A stretch of 64,000 nucleotides of DNA from Frateuria_A sp035944355 (GCF_035944355.1 NZ_DASZBH010000014.1:124001-188000), one strand, 5' to 3'. Shown: positions 1-7,355, numbered from the stretch's first letter. Notes: a model not told the origin generated them from the sequence alone. Numbers and translations are program-made.

Positions 1-129
1 GCCATCGGGCTGCGTAGTGCCCCAGCCGCCTTTGACGACCAGGGCAGCGCCCATGCGCATAGCGATCTCGTCGCGCAAGGTCCAGGCGATCGGGTTGGCA
101 GGCTCCGGCTTCGGGGCGGCCTTGGCCAT
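1..129 (-). CDS. Hypothetical phage protein, partial (5' end only)
   Basis: An open frame on the minus strand runs from an ATG at 129 off the left edge, giving 43 residues (MAKAAPKPEPANPIAWTLRD...) with no stop. It starts 3 bases after the stop of the Cro-like gene, so the two are almost certainly cotranscribed leftward. The position suggests an early regulator or replication gene, but nothing in the visible sequence identifies it. Confidence 0.6.
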   Translation of the reverse strand, partial: MAKAAPKPEPANPIAWTLRDEIAMRMGAALVVKGGWGTTQPDG

Positions 130-132
130 GAG

Positions 133-357
133 TCACCCCGCCCTCTGCTGCTGGACCGCCTCGCCCTGCCCTGCGGTCTGGGGCTGGCCGAAGATGTCCA
201 GGTGCTGCAGCCGTACAGCAGGCGGAATGCCCCGCGACGTCCAGTTCTGCACGCGCTGGACGCCGCCGTTTGCGGGGTCGAGGTCGAGCAAGCGGGCCAC
301 CTCGGCAGGACCGCCAAGGGCTTGGATCAGAGCTGCATCGGCATGTTTCTTGGTCAT
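133..357 (-). CDS. Cro-like small DNA-binding protein of the phage switch
   Basis: A 74-residue protein beginning MTKKHADAALIQALGGPAEV. The N-terminal half reads like a YdaS/Cro-type helix-turn-helix: GGPAEVARLLDL, then VQNWTSRGIPPAVRL. It is divergent from the repressor at 431, with operator-like palindromes between them, which is the classic Cro position. The frame is open upstream, but ATG 357 is chosen because it leaves operator 364-382 outside the gene and directly follows a promoter-like -10. That makes the message nearly leaderless. Family assignment is from the motif pattern and context only. Confidence 0.75.
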   Translation of the reverse strand: MTKKHADAALIQALGGPAEVARLLDLDPANGGVQRVQNWTSRGIPPAVRLQHLDIFGQPQTAGQGEAVQQQRAG

Positions 358-363
358 GGCGTG

Positions 364-382
364 ATTACACACCATGTTTAAT
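364..382. promoter_or_regulatory. Phage repressor operator O1
   Basis: ATTACACACCATGTTTAAT is an imperfect palindrome with 7-base half-sites (ATTACAC and GTTTAAT) around a 5-base spacer. The same 7-5-7 pattern recurs at 403, 2578 and 2601. Confidence 0.65.
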
Positions 383-393
383 CCACAAGTCAA
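364..393 (-). promoter_or_regulatory. Probable sigma70 promoter for the leftward Cro-like gene
   Basis: Read on the minus strand, TTGACT (complement of 388-393) is followed after 18 bases by TGTAAT (complement of 364-369). The start of transcription would fall at about 357, at the ATG of the Cro-like gene. Operator 364-382 covers the -10 box, so a bound repressor would block it. Confidence 0.6.
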
Positions 394-402
394 CGCACCG
401 TG

Positions 403-421
403 TAACAACGCCTTGTTTAGT
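403..421. promoter_or_regulatory. Phage repressor operator O2
   Basis: TAACAACGCCTTGTTTAGT has the same right half-site (GTTTAGT) and spacing as O1, with a more degenerate left half. It ends 9 bases before the proposed repressor ATG at 431, so it could mediate autoregulation. Confidence 0.5.
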
Positions 422-430
422 CCGCCCACA

Positions 431-1129
431 ATGGCGCCCATGCAAGCCGTTGACGAAACCCATCCATCCTTTTCGCGGCTCTTGGACGCGGCCAAGCCGC
501 ATGGAGATACGCGTCCGACGGATCTAGTGAAGCGTCTCGGGGTCTCGCCCCAGACCGTGACGAACTGGAGGAAGCGAGGCGTATCGCAAGAAGGTGCTCG
601 CCTAGCTCAACTCGCCTACGGATGTGACGCCAACGCTATCCTCGGCGAGGACCTAGGTATCCCGCTCTCAATGCGGATTCCAGAGCCAATCTCACAATAT
701 GGAGAGACCATCACCCATCCTTCACTCCGCCGCGTAGAGCGGGTGATAGTGCGGGGAGCGGCGATGGTTGACGAAGAAGGGTTTTGGCGGGAGCTGGAGG
801 ACGTGGGTAACGCCTACGTCGAGTGGCGGACGCGGCATGGGGACGAGTACGCGATCGAGATCAAATCGGATCGGTTCCATCCGGAGATCCGCCGCGGCGC
901 GTTGGTGATCTTCTCGCCCCGCAAGGAGCTGGCGTTCAACGAGTATGCCCTGGTGCAGCTGCGCGATGGTCGCAGCACGATCCTGGAATTCCTGCGGCAG
1001 GACGGCAACCTCTACACGTTCACTGCCCTGCAGAGCGGCGGCCGGCGCGTCTCGCTCGAGACGTCACAGATCGAGCATGTGCATGCTTACGCAGGCACGG
1101 CGCCAGCGAGCGACAAGCAGCACGCATAG
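431..1129 (+). CDS. CI/LexA-like phage repressor (HTH plus S24-like domain)
   Basis: A 232-residue protein. An N-terminal helix-turn-helix is visible around residues 25-50 (TDLVKRLGVSPQTVTNWRKR). The C-terminal half resembles an S24 LexA-fold domain (IKSDRFHPEIRRGALVIFSP). The Ser position seems kept, but where autocleaving repressors have a catalytic Lys in the VKR-type strand this one reads TILEFLRQ, so self-cleavage may be lost. An ATG at 374 is in frame but lies inside operator O1, so ATG 431 (or 440) is preferred. No clear ribosome binding site precedes either. It is divergent from the Cro-like gene and probably maintains lysogeny by binding the four palindromes. Confidence 0.85.
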   Translation: MAPMQAVDETHPSFSRLLDAAKPHGDTRPTDLVKRLGVSPQTVTNWRKRGVSQEGARLAQLAYGCDANAILGEDLGIPLSMRIPEPISQYGETITHPSLRRVERVIVRGAAMVDEEGFWRELEDVGNAYVEWRTRHGDEYAIEIKSDRFHPEIRRGALVIFSPRKELAFNEYALVQLRDGRSTILEFLRQDGNLYTFTALQSGGRRVSLETSQIEHVHAYAGTAPASDKQHA

Positions 1130-1138
1130 GCCAAAAGC

Positions 1139-1165
1139 AAAAGCCCCGCCGGAGCGGGGCTTAGA
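1139..1165. terminator. Intrinsic terminator between convergent genes
   Basis: A stem AAGCCCCGC/GCGGGGCTT (1141-1162) lies between the repressor stop at 1129 and the P63C gene stop at 1167. Read on the minus strand it is followed by TTTTGCTTTTGG, a good U-tract, so it mainly serves the leftward P63C gene. Confidence 0.75.
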
Positions 1166-1166
1166 A

Positions 1167-2162
1167 TTACTTGGAGGCAGGCTTTGCCGGAAGAGTGAGT
1201 GTGAACTGCACGGTCCGCTTTCCATAGTGCTCAGCAACACGCTGCCGAAGCTCAGCAATGCTACCGCAGGTCTTGGCCATGCCGACCACCTCGAAGCACC
1301 TAGAAACGAGCTGTCGCACGCCCAGGTTATCGGTTAGCTGACGATGCCAATGTATGCCTTGTGGCGGCTTGTTCTCCTTGAGGTACTTGGCTACGTCCTT
1401 ATCGAGCGTGTCATACACCAGTTCGATCACTAGCTTTCCCCACCACCGCGGACGACTATGCAGGGGGCCAGCCCATTTTGTGAGGCGCCCAAACTCCTGC
1501 CATAGCTCGTCCGGGAACGTCTTTTCCCAGGCGCGCAACTCCTCGGCAATGAAGGCCCGCAATTTGACCTGCAGAGCGTCTTGCGGGCGCTCGTATTGAT
1601 ACCCGGTAGCCTCATCGATCAACGCGTCCAGGCCGCTGCGAATAAGGCCTGCACTGATGACCGCACACCGAATGGCGATGGCGCGCTGGCGATCAGTGAG
1701 GTCGGCGCCCTCGTGCAGTGCGCGGACATAGGCGCGCAAGATCAGCTCAAAGTTCTCGGTGGTCAGTCCACTACCTTTGAACTGGGTTCCCGGGATCGAA
1801 AACTCGACCAGTTCGGCCAGGACCAAGTCCTTGTCTATAAAAGGTCTTAGGGACGATACGCCAATGAATTTGGCCAGGTCGCCGCTGTCAGCGTCCGCTA
1901 TGGATTTCACAGCCGAGCGCAGTGCGATGACTCGCTGCCCGGTGTTGAGAACATAGCATTCGATCGGCTCACCTGACAGGTCGATCTGACCAGGCCATTG
2001 CGCGAACGGCGGATCTTCCGGCGGCTCGATAGGAGGCTGCTTCTTAGCGCTCCACCTTGCGACAGCGGCCTTTCTAGATATCTCGCTTCTCGTCTGGGGC
2101 GCCAAGCTCTTAGCGCGAGCGACGCCACCCTTGGCGCGACCCTTAGGGCTTTCAATGTCCAT
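1167..2162 (-). CDS. P63C domain-containing phage protein
   Basis: A 331-residue protein beginning MDIESPKGRAKGGVARAKSL. The basic N-terminus is followed by a central region and a C-terminal P63C-type domain (about residues 225-310). Family hallmarks there include WEKTFPDELWQEFGRL, the RPRWWGKLVIELVYDTL segment and HRQLTDNLGVRQL. P63C proteins are frequent in prophages; their role is not established, and regulation is a common guess. ATG 2162 is preceded by GAGAGAGG at good spacing and is preferred over an upstream ATG at 2207. Base composition is visibly lower in GC than the host genes. It is transcribed against the early operon and ends at its own terminator. Confidence 0.85.
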   Translation of the reverse strand: MDIESPKGRAKGGVARAKSLAPQTRSEISRKAAVARWSAKKQPPIEPPEDPPFAQWPGQIDLSGEPIECYVLNTGQRVIALRSAVKSIADADSGDLAKFIGVSSLRPFIDKDLVLAELVEFSIPGTQFKGSGLTTENFELILRAYVRALHEGADLTDRQRAIAIRCAVISAGLIRSGLDALIDEATGYQYERPQDALQVKLRAFIAEELRAWEKTFPDELWQEFGRLTKWAGPLHSRPRWWGKLVIELVYDTLDKDVAKYLKENKPPQGIHWHRQLTDNLGVRQLVSRCFEVVGMAKTCGSIAELRQRVAEHYGKRTVQFTLTLPAKPASK

Positions 2163-2237
2163 GCAACACCTCTCTCGTGAAGGTGCAGACATGCTTGCAT
2201 GAAGCACGCACGCATTGCAAGCATGATGCGTGCGTAT

Positions 2238-2468
2238 TTACGCCAGCTCCGGCACCTCGCCCGCCGTGAACAGCACCCGCGGTTGCCCATAGTCCCCGCC
2301 CTCCTCGTCCACGTCCATGCTGTAGGCCACCACGCCCGCATGGGCGCTGGCCAACAACTCAGCTCGCCGCGAAGCCTCCTGCCCTGTCTTGTACTGCAGC
2401 GCCTGCCGCGGCATTAGCCCGCGCTTGATGCGATCGAACGGCTGCACGATGTGGATCGTCTCTCTCAT
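2238..2468 (-). CDS. Small hypothetical phage protein
   Basis: A 76-residue protein (MRETIHIVQPFDRIKRGLMP...). It has a basic N-terminal half (QALQYKTGQEASRRAE) and an acidic stretch DVDEEGGDYGQP, with no membrane segment. It lies 75 bases upstream of the P63C gene on the same strand and probably shares its transcript. It is divergent from the early operon, across the region with operators O3 and O4, so the repressor could control it. Family not recognised. Confidence 0.65.
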   Translation of the reverse strand: MRETIHIVQPFDRIKRGLMPRQALQYKTGQEASRRAELLASAHAGVVAYSMDVDEEGGDYGQPRVLFTAGEVPELA

Positions 2469-2577
2469 TGCCCTGCTCCAGCCTGGTGGAGGGCATGGTG
2501 GCGGGCGGCTGTTGCAGGGGTTGCGACGGCCCTGGGGCAAGGTTTGCTACCACGGGCGAACCGAAATTACACATTTC

Positions 2578-2596
2578 TCTAAACATGGTGTTGACT
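2578..2596. promoter_or_regulatory. Phage repressor operator O3
   Basis: TCTAAACATGGTGTTGACT fits the 7-5-7 palindrome. Its first 14 bases are nearly the reverse complement of the right part of O1, sharing the 11-mer ACACCATGTTT. It overlaps the -35 box of the early promoter. Confidence 0.6.
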
Positions 2597-2619
2597 CCGT
2601 AGTACACGTGGTGTTTAAT
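2591..2619 (+). promoter_or_regulatory. Sigma70 promoter of the rightward early operon
   Basis: TTGACT at 2591-2596 and TTTAAT at 2614-2619 are separated by exactly 17 bases, 35 bases upstream of the first early gene at 2654. O3 and O4 cover both boxes, so repression in the lysogen is expected. Confidence 0.75.
2601..2619. promoter_or_regulatory. Phage repressor operator O4
   Basis: AGTACACGTGGTGTTTAAT has half-sites AGTACAC and GTTTAAT around 5 bases. It is the best match to O1 and covers the -10 box of the early promoter. Confidence 0.65.
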
Positions 2620-2653
2620 CTCCCCATCGCCTTCACAGGCCGGGGAGAACGTC

Positions 2654-2827
2654 ATGCCGCAGGAAGTCACCGCCCTCCGCACACCCGTCTCGTGCCTGTC
2701 CATGGCTCGGGTTTCCATCGCCAATGCGGCGTGGTTCAAGCGCGGCGGCAACCTTGAGCAGTGCCGCCTGAGCCTGGCCAGCGCCCGGTTCTTCATCGGG
2801 CTGGCGCGCAAGCGGTGGGCTGCATGA
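2654..2827 (+). CDS. Small hypothetical phage early protein
   Basis: A 57-residue frame (MPQEVTALRTPVSCLSMARV...), rich in Ala, Arg and Ser and ending LARKRWAA. It is the first gene after the early promoter, with GGGGAG upstream of the ATG, and its TGA overlaps the next ATG (ATGA at 2824). The overlap and the ribosome binding site support it as real. No family recognised. Confidence 0.6.
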   Translation: MPQEVTALRTPVSCLSMARVSIANAAWFKRGGNLEQCRLSLASARFFIGLARKRWAA

Positions 2828-3099
2828 GCGCGCCGGTTGATGTGCTGCGCGTGATGCAGCATGCGGTGAGCGTGCTGCACGGAACGGCCGACGATGGCGC
2901 GGACACCCGCCGTTATGCAGATGCGTTGCATGCCGCCAAAGGTGCCGTGGCCGAGCTGATCGAGGCGGGCATCGGTGTGCACGCGGCCTGCCGCGACGGG
3001 AAAGAGCCTGATCTGATCGCGCTCGCTGATGCGCTGGATGGTGTCGGCGCCAAGGCCGCTCGGAAAGCCGCCCTCGCCCGCATCGGCGGTGCCAAATGA
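2824..3099 (+). CDS. Hypothetical phage early protein
   Basis: A 91-residue, Ala- and Asp-rich, apparently all-helical soluble protein (MSAPVDVLRVMQHAVSVLHG...). It overlaps both neighbours by ATGA junctions, indicating translational coupling within the early operon. Family not recognised. Confidence 0.7.
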   Translation: MSAPVDVLRVMQHAVSVLHGTADDGADTRRYADALHAAKGAVAELIEAGIGVHAACRDGKEPDLIALADALDGVGAKAARKAALARIGGAK

Positions 3100-3452
3100 G
3101 CGCCCCGACCCTCCGCCAGCGCCGCGCGCTGCACCTGGTCGCCCAGCACCCGAGCGTGCGGGCCTACCAGCAGACCCAGCGGGCGCACTACGAGGACCAG
3201 CTGGGCGCCCTGCGTTACGAGCAGGAGCGCGCCGCGCGGATCGATGCCGAGCTGCAGGCCCAGGCCTTGCTGGACCGGGTGCGCGCGGCTGGCCAGACGG
3301 GGTGCGCGGAGCCGACCGAGCGTGAGCTGGCCCTGGCCGAGGTCGTCCGCATCGTGTCCGTGGGTCTGCTGGCCATCACCGTCATGCTCGCCTTCGGCTG
3401 GCTGCTGGCGCCCTTCGTGGCGCGCGTCCTGGTCGCGGCGGGCGTGCTGTGA
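3096..3452 (+). CDS. Hypothetical phage protein with C-terminal membrane segments
   Basis: A 118-residue protein. Residues 1-75 are charged and helical (YEQERAARIDAELQAQALLD). Residues about 83-118 are strongly hydrophobic (VVRIVSVGLLAITVMLAFGW and LLAPFVARVLVAAGVL) and should form one or two membrane helices. It overlaps the genes on both sides by a few bases. Family not recognised. Confidence 0.7.
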   Translation: MSAPTLRQRRALHLVAQHPSVRAYQQTQRAHYEDQLGALRYEQERAARIDAELQAQALLDRVRAAGQTGCAEPTERELALAEVVRIVSVGLLAITVMLAFGWLLAPFVARVLVAAGVL

Positions 3453-3670
3453 TGTGGCGCCCCACCGTCACGTCCAAGCCCTACGACTTCATCGCGTCGG
3501 CCCACCGTTCGCGGCTGCAGGCGAAGTGGCGCTTGTTCCAGGCGCGCCGCCGGCCGTGGAAGTACACCCAGGGCGAGTTGGCTCTGCTGGAGCGCAACGT
3601 CGCCTACTACGACCAGATCCTGCCGCAGTGGCGCGACGACAAGGCGGTCGCCGCCATGAGGACCGCGTGA
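3452..3670 (+). CDS. Small hypothetical phage protein
   Basis: A 72-residue basic protein (MWRPTVTSKPYDFIASAHRS...) rich in Trp, Tyr and Arg. ATG 3452 overlaps the preceding TGA; a GTG one codon upstream is possible but less likely. Its stop overlaps the next ATG at 3670. Family not recognised. Confidence 0.65.
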   Translation: MWRPTVTSKPYDFIASAHRSRLQAKWRLFQARRRPWKYTQGELALLERNVAYYDQILPQWRDDKAVAAMRTA

Positions 3671-3849
3671 TGTCCGGCCTCGACCTTTCCGGTATCCCGG
3701 CCTCCGAGCTCGCGCCCGTGCTCGACGAAATGGCGCGCCTGTTGCGGGTGGTCCCTCTTTCCAGCTTGCCGGCGGCGGCGGAGGCGTACACCCCTCCCTG
3801 CGCCGAAGCCGTCGCCGGCATCCCTTCTACGCGAGGAGCCGCCGCATGA
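3670..3849 (+). CDS. Small hypothetical phage protein
   Basis: A 59-residue frame (MSGLDLSGIPASELAPVLDE...) with ATGA overlaps at both ends. It is short and rich in Ala, Pro and Leu. Coupling to its neighbours is the main support. Family not recognised. Confidence 0.55.
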   Translation: MSGLDLSGIPASELAPVLDEMARLLRVVPLSSLPAAAEAYTPPCAEAVAGIPSTRGAAA

Positions 3850-4040
3850 ATGCCGTCGTCGCTGAAAAGCCGCAGCCGTTCGTTCCGTGGGGCCCGTTGT
3901 CGCCGCCGGTCAATCCGGAGGAAACGCGGATCCGCTACCTCGCGCAATCGGTCCTCTCCGGTCCCGAGCTGGGCCAGTGCCCGCCTCTGACGCTCGACCA
4001 GGCGCTCGACGTCCTGCGCTGGGCCGGCCGGCTCCCGTAA
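3846..4040 (+). CDS. Small hypothetical phage protein
   Basis: A 64-residue protein (MNAVVAEKPQPFVPWGPLSP...) ending PLTLDQALDVLRWAGRLP. It overlaps the preceding gene by four bases and is followed by a 44-base gap to the coiled-coil gene. Family not recognised. Confidence 0.6.
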   Translation: MNAVVAEKPQPFVPWGPLSPPVNPEETRIRYLAQSVLSGPELGQCPPLTLDQALDVLRWAGRLP

Positions 4041-4084
4041 CCCCTTCTTTCAACACGCCGGCGGGAAGCCGGCAAAGGATTCCC

Positions 4085-5233
4085 ATGAACGCCCAACCCA
4101 TCGAAAAGAACGCCGGCAGCAACCTCACCGCGATCGCCGAGTACACCGACACCGCGGCGGGCCTGGCCGAATTGCGCCAGAAGCACCAGGGCGTCGTCTA
4201 CGACGTGACGGTCCCGAAGCAGATGAAGGCCGCCAAGGAGGCGCGCGCCGAGTTGCGCACCCTGCGCACAACGCTGGAAAAGACCCGCAAGGAGATCAAG
4301 GCGCCGGCGCTGGAGCGCTGCCGGATGATCGACGAGGAGGCCAAGCGCATCACCGCCGAGATCGTCGCGCTCGAGGAGCCGATCGACATCCAGATCAAGG
4401 CCGAGGAAGCGCGCGCCGAGTCCGAACGCCTGCAGAAGCTGGAGGCCGAGCGCCTGCGCGTGGAGGCGATCCAACAGAAGATCCAGGCGATCCGCGACGT
4501 GCCCGCCGGCCTGGTGGGCAAGCCCAGCGTGATCATCGCCGGGCAGCTCGCGAAGCTGGAGGCCGAGCAGCTGGACGAGGAGGAGTTCGCCGAATTCTTC
4601 GACATCGGCCGCGATGCGCTGGACGCCACGATCGGGCGCGTGAAGCAGCTGCTCGACGCCCAGCGCGACCACGAGGCCGAGCAGAAGCGCATCGAGGCCG
4701 AGCGCGCCGAGCTGGCCCGGCTGCGCGAGGAAGCCGAAGCCCGGCGCCGCGCCGACGAGGAGAAGGCGGCGGCCGAGCGTGCCGAGCAGGACCGGCTGGC
4801 CCGCGAGCAGCGCGAGCGTGAGGCCGCAGCCCAGCGCGAGCGCGAAGAAGCCGAGCGCGCCGAGCGCCAGCGGCAGGAAGACGAGGCCCGCGCTGCCCGC
4901 GAGGAGCAGGAGCGCGCCGAGCGCGAGGAACAGGAGCGGGTCCGCCAGCAGCAGGAAGCCGAGCTGCAGGCCGAGCGCGAGCGCCAGGCCGCCGAGCAGC
5001 GGCGTCTGGACGAGGAAGCCCAGCGCCTGCAGCGCGAGCGCGAGGAAGCGGCCGTGCGCGCCGAGGCCGAGCGCGTCGCGAAGATGTCGCTGGTCGAGGC
5101 TGCAAACGACGCGCACGTCCTGCTGTGCACGCTGGCGCCGACCAACGCGGCGACGGTGCGGCTGGGCAAGGTGCTCAAGCGCGAGGCCGCTGGCCAGGCG
5201 CCGGCGCGCGGCAAGAAGGCCGCCAACGGATGA
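4085..5233 (+). CDS. Long coiled-coil phage protein upstream of the exonuclease/RecT genes
   Basis: A 382-residue protein. Residues 1-120 include VYDVTVPKQMKAAKEARAEL, a segment typical of phage proteins found beside recombination genes. Residues about 195-340 are an uninterrupted Glu/Arg/Ala/Gln heptad-rich coiled coil. The end is compact (SLVEAANDAHVLLCTLAP). ATG 4085 follows a GGCAAAGGATTCCC leader. Position next to YqaJ and RecT suggests an accessory role in phage recombination; that is inference. The low-complexity stretch makes database hits unreliable. Confidence 0.8.
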   Translation: MNAQPIEKNAGSNLTAIAEYTDTAAGLAELRQKHQGVVYDVTVPKQMKAAKEARAELRTLRTTLEKTRKEIKAPALERCRMIDEEAKRITAEIVALEEPIDIQIKAEEARAESERLQKLEAERLRVEAIQQKIQAIRDVPAGLVGKPSVIIAGQLAKLEAEQLDEEEFAEFFDIGRDALDATIGRVKQLLDAQRDHEAEQKRIEAERAELARLREEAEARRRADEEKAAAERAEQDRLAREQREREAAAQREREEAERAERQRQEDEARAAREEQERAEREEQERVRQQQEAELQAERERQAAEQRRLDEEAQRLQREREEAAVRAEAERVAKMSLVEAANDAHVLLCTLAPTNAATVRLGKVLKREAAGQAPARGKKAANG

Positions 5234-5334
5234 AGTGGCTGATGAACCCGGACAACAATCCGACGATGCTGGCCATCGCGCTGGCGGTGTGTGCCGCATG
5301 CGTACTCATCAGCTTCGCTGCCTCCGCGCCATGA
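5230..5334 (+). CDS. Very small phage membrane protein
   Basis: A 34-residue frame (MKWLMNPDNNPTMLAIALAV...) with one membrane helix (LAIALAVCAACVLISFAA). It overlaps the coiled-coil gene and the exonuclease gene by ATGA junctions, which supports translation despite its size. Function unknown. Confidence 0.5.
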   Translation: MKWLMNPDNNPTMLAIALAVCAACVLISFAASAP

Positions 5335-6170
5335 ACGCCCAGCTCGCGCCCCTCAGCCCGACCCGCGGCTACCTGGGCGGCGGTAACGTGGCCGGCATTC
5401 TCGGCGTGTCGCCGTTCAAGTCGCCGCTCGACGAGTACCTGACGATCACCTCGGAGCAGGCGGAGGAGATCAGCCCGGCACAGCGCCGCTTCTTCGAGCG
5501 CCGCAAGGCGCTGGAACCGTTCGCGGCCGCGTGCTTCGAGGAAGCGACCGGGCTTCGGATTATCAAGCGCAATGAACGGTACACGGATGCCCATTATCCG
5601 TGGATGCGCGCGGAGCTGGACTTCGAAACGGAAGACGGCGCCAGTGGCGAGTGCAAGACCGTGCACCCGAACGCAGTGCGCGACTGGGGCGATCCCGACC
5701 TCGACGAAGAGCCGCCGATGTACGTCACCGCCCAGGTGATGTGGGGCTTGGGCGTCACCGGTCGATCGCACGCCTACGTGCACGCGCTGGTGGGCCTCGA
5801 TGACGACCGGATCTATCGCATCGAGCGCGACGAGACCCTGATCGCGAACATCCGCGCGCACGCGGCCCGGTTCTGGAAATACCACATCGAGCCGCGCCGA
5901 CCGCCGCAGCCGGTGAACGCCGACGACGTGCTGCGCCTGTACGCGCGCGACAGCGGCCGAGCCGTCGAGGCCGACGCCGAGATCCGCGCGGCGCTCGAAA
6001 CGCTGACGCGCGCGCGCAGCCAGCGGCAGCTGCTGGAGGCCGAGCACGACGCCGCTGCCTTCCGCATCAAGGCGTTCATGCGCGACGCCACGACGCTGCT
6101 GGTCGCCGGCCAGCCCGCACTCACCTGGAAAGCCCGCGCCGATGGCGTGCGCGTCTTCCGCCTGAAGTAA
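5331..6170 (+). CDS. YqaJ-family viral recombinase (lambda-type exonuclease)
   Basis: A 279-residue nuclease of the PD-(D/E)XK fold. The N-terminus carries the YqaJ opening GGGNVAGILGVSPFKSPLDEY. Catalytic acidic residues appear in WMRAELDFETEDGASGECKT, with the D...E-x-K core formed by ELDF and GECK. The family digests one strand of a DNA duplex 5' to 3' to make single strands for the annealing protein. The recT gene begins 20 bases downstream. Start ATG 5331 overlaps the previous stop. Confidence 0.9.
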   Translation: MNAQLAPLSPTRGYLGGGNVAGILGVSPFKSPLDEYLTITSEQAEEISPAQRRFFERRKALEPFAAACFEEATGLRIIKRNERYTDAHYPWMRAELDFETEDGASGECKTVHPNAVRDWGDPDLDEEPPMYVTAQVMWGLGVTGRSHAYVHALVGLDDDRIYRIERDETLIANIRAHAARFWKYHIEPRRPPQPVNADDVLRLYARDSGRAVEADAEIRAALETLTRARSQRQLLEAEHDAAAFRIKAFMRDATTLLVAGQPALTWKARADGVRVFRLK

Positions 6171-6190
6171 ACCCCACGAGGAGCACCACC

Positions 6191-7228
6191 ATGGCAGCAC
6201 GCAACGCACTCCAGAACCATCTGCAGGACCAGGCGGCGAAGCCCGGCACCGAGGTAGCCAAGCACGAGAAGCCCAAGACGATCGCCGGCCTGCTGACCGA
6301 TCCGGCGATCAAACAGCAGATGCAGCTGGCGCTGCCCAAGCACATGACCGCCGAGCGCCTCGCGCGTATCGCGCTCACCGAAGTGCGCAAGGTGCCGAAG
6401 CTGGCGCAGTGCGACCAGACCTCCTTCCTCGGCGCAATCATGCAGTGCGCAGCGCTCGGTCTGGAGCCCGGCGGCGCGCTCGGCCACTGCTACATGATCC
6501 CGTTCGAGAACCGCCGGGCCAACCGCACGGAAGTGCAGTTCATCATCGGCTACCGCGGCATGCTCGACCTGGCCCGCCGCTCCGGCCAGATCGTCAGCCT
6601 GGAGGCGCGCACGGTCCACGCGAAGGACCAGTTCGACGTCGAGCTGGGCCTCGACTCCAAGCTGATCCACCGTCCCGACTGGCACGCCGCCGACCGCGGC
6701 CCGGTCACGTTCGTCTACGCCGTGGCCAAGCTCAAGGACGGCGGCACGCAGTTCGAGGTGATGAGCCGCGCGGACATCGAGCGCGTGCGCAACGAATCGC
6801 AGGGCTACAAGACCGCCGTGCGCTTCGCCAAACCCGGGCAGGAACCGAACACCCCGTGGGCCTCGCATTTCGAGGAGATGGCCAAGAAGACCGTCATCCG
6901 CCGCCTCTTCAAGTACCTGCCCGTGTCGATCGAGATCCAGCGCGCCGTGGGACTGGACGAGCAGGCGGACGCCGGCCTTCCCCAGGACAACCCGCTGGTG
7001 ATCGAGGGCGATTACCACGCCGTCGATCGCGCGGGCGATGGCGCCGAGCCGGGTTCGCAGGCCGAGCAGGACGGCATCACGTCCGAAGAGATTCGTGACG
7101 CCCTCAACGCCGCCACGGACCGCGACCAACTCGATGCCGCGGCCGACCTCGCGAACCTGTTGCCGGAGCCCGAGCGCAAGCCGCTGCTGGAGCTTTGGAA
7201 CGAGCGCTGCCAGCAGATCGCGGCGTAA
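6191..7228 (+). CDS. recT: RecT-family single-strand annealing protein
   Basis: A 345-residue protein with the RecT core at about residues 30-260. Recognisable segments include MTAERLARIALTEVRKVPKL, CAALGLEPGGALGHCYMIPF and VQFIIGYRGMLDLARRSG. RecT proteins coat single-stranded DNA and anneal it to a complement during phage replication and recombination. It pairs with the YqaJ exonuclease just upstream. AGGAG sits 8 bases before the ATG. The acidic tail after about residue 270 is typical of the family and variable. Confidence 0.95.
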   Translation: MAARNALQNHLQDQAAKPGTEVAKHEKPKTIAGLLTDPAIKQQMQLALPKHMTAERLARIALTEVRKVPKLAQCDQTSFLGAIMQCAALGLEPGGALGHCYMIPFENRRANRTEVQFIIGYRGMLDLARRSGQIVSLEARTVHAKDQFDVELGLDSKLIHRPDWHAADRGPVTFVYAVAKLKDGGTQFEVMSRADIERVRNESQGYKTAVRFAKPGQEPNTPWASHFEEMAKKTVIRRLFKYLPVSIEIQRAVGLDEQADAGLPQDNPLVIEGDYHAVDRAGDGAEPGSQAEQDGITSEEIRDALNAATDRDQLDAAADLANLLPEPERKPLLELWNERCQQIAA

Positions 7229-7355
7229 CCGAACACCCCAGCGAGAGCCGGCTGCTCTGCCCCTCGACGAAGCCCTGGCCCGGTCCAGGTAGCGGCGAGG
7301 ACCAGCACCAGCGCGGGACCCGTAACCCGCACCCAATCCCAACCCGGAGCCCTCC

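Noticed and set aside
3935..5299. Long minus-strand reading frame opposite the coiled-coil phage gene
   Set aside because: It mirrors the Glu/Arg-rich coiled-coil gene, is leucine-rich low complexity, lacks a ribosome binding site and runs against a tightly overlapping operon. It is a product of high GC composition.
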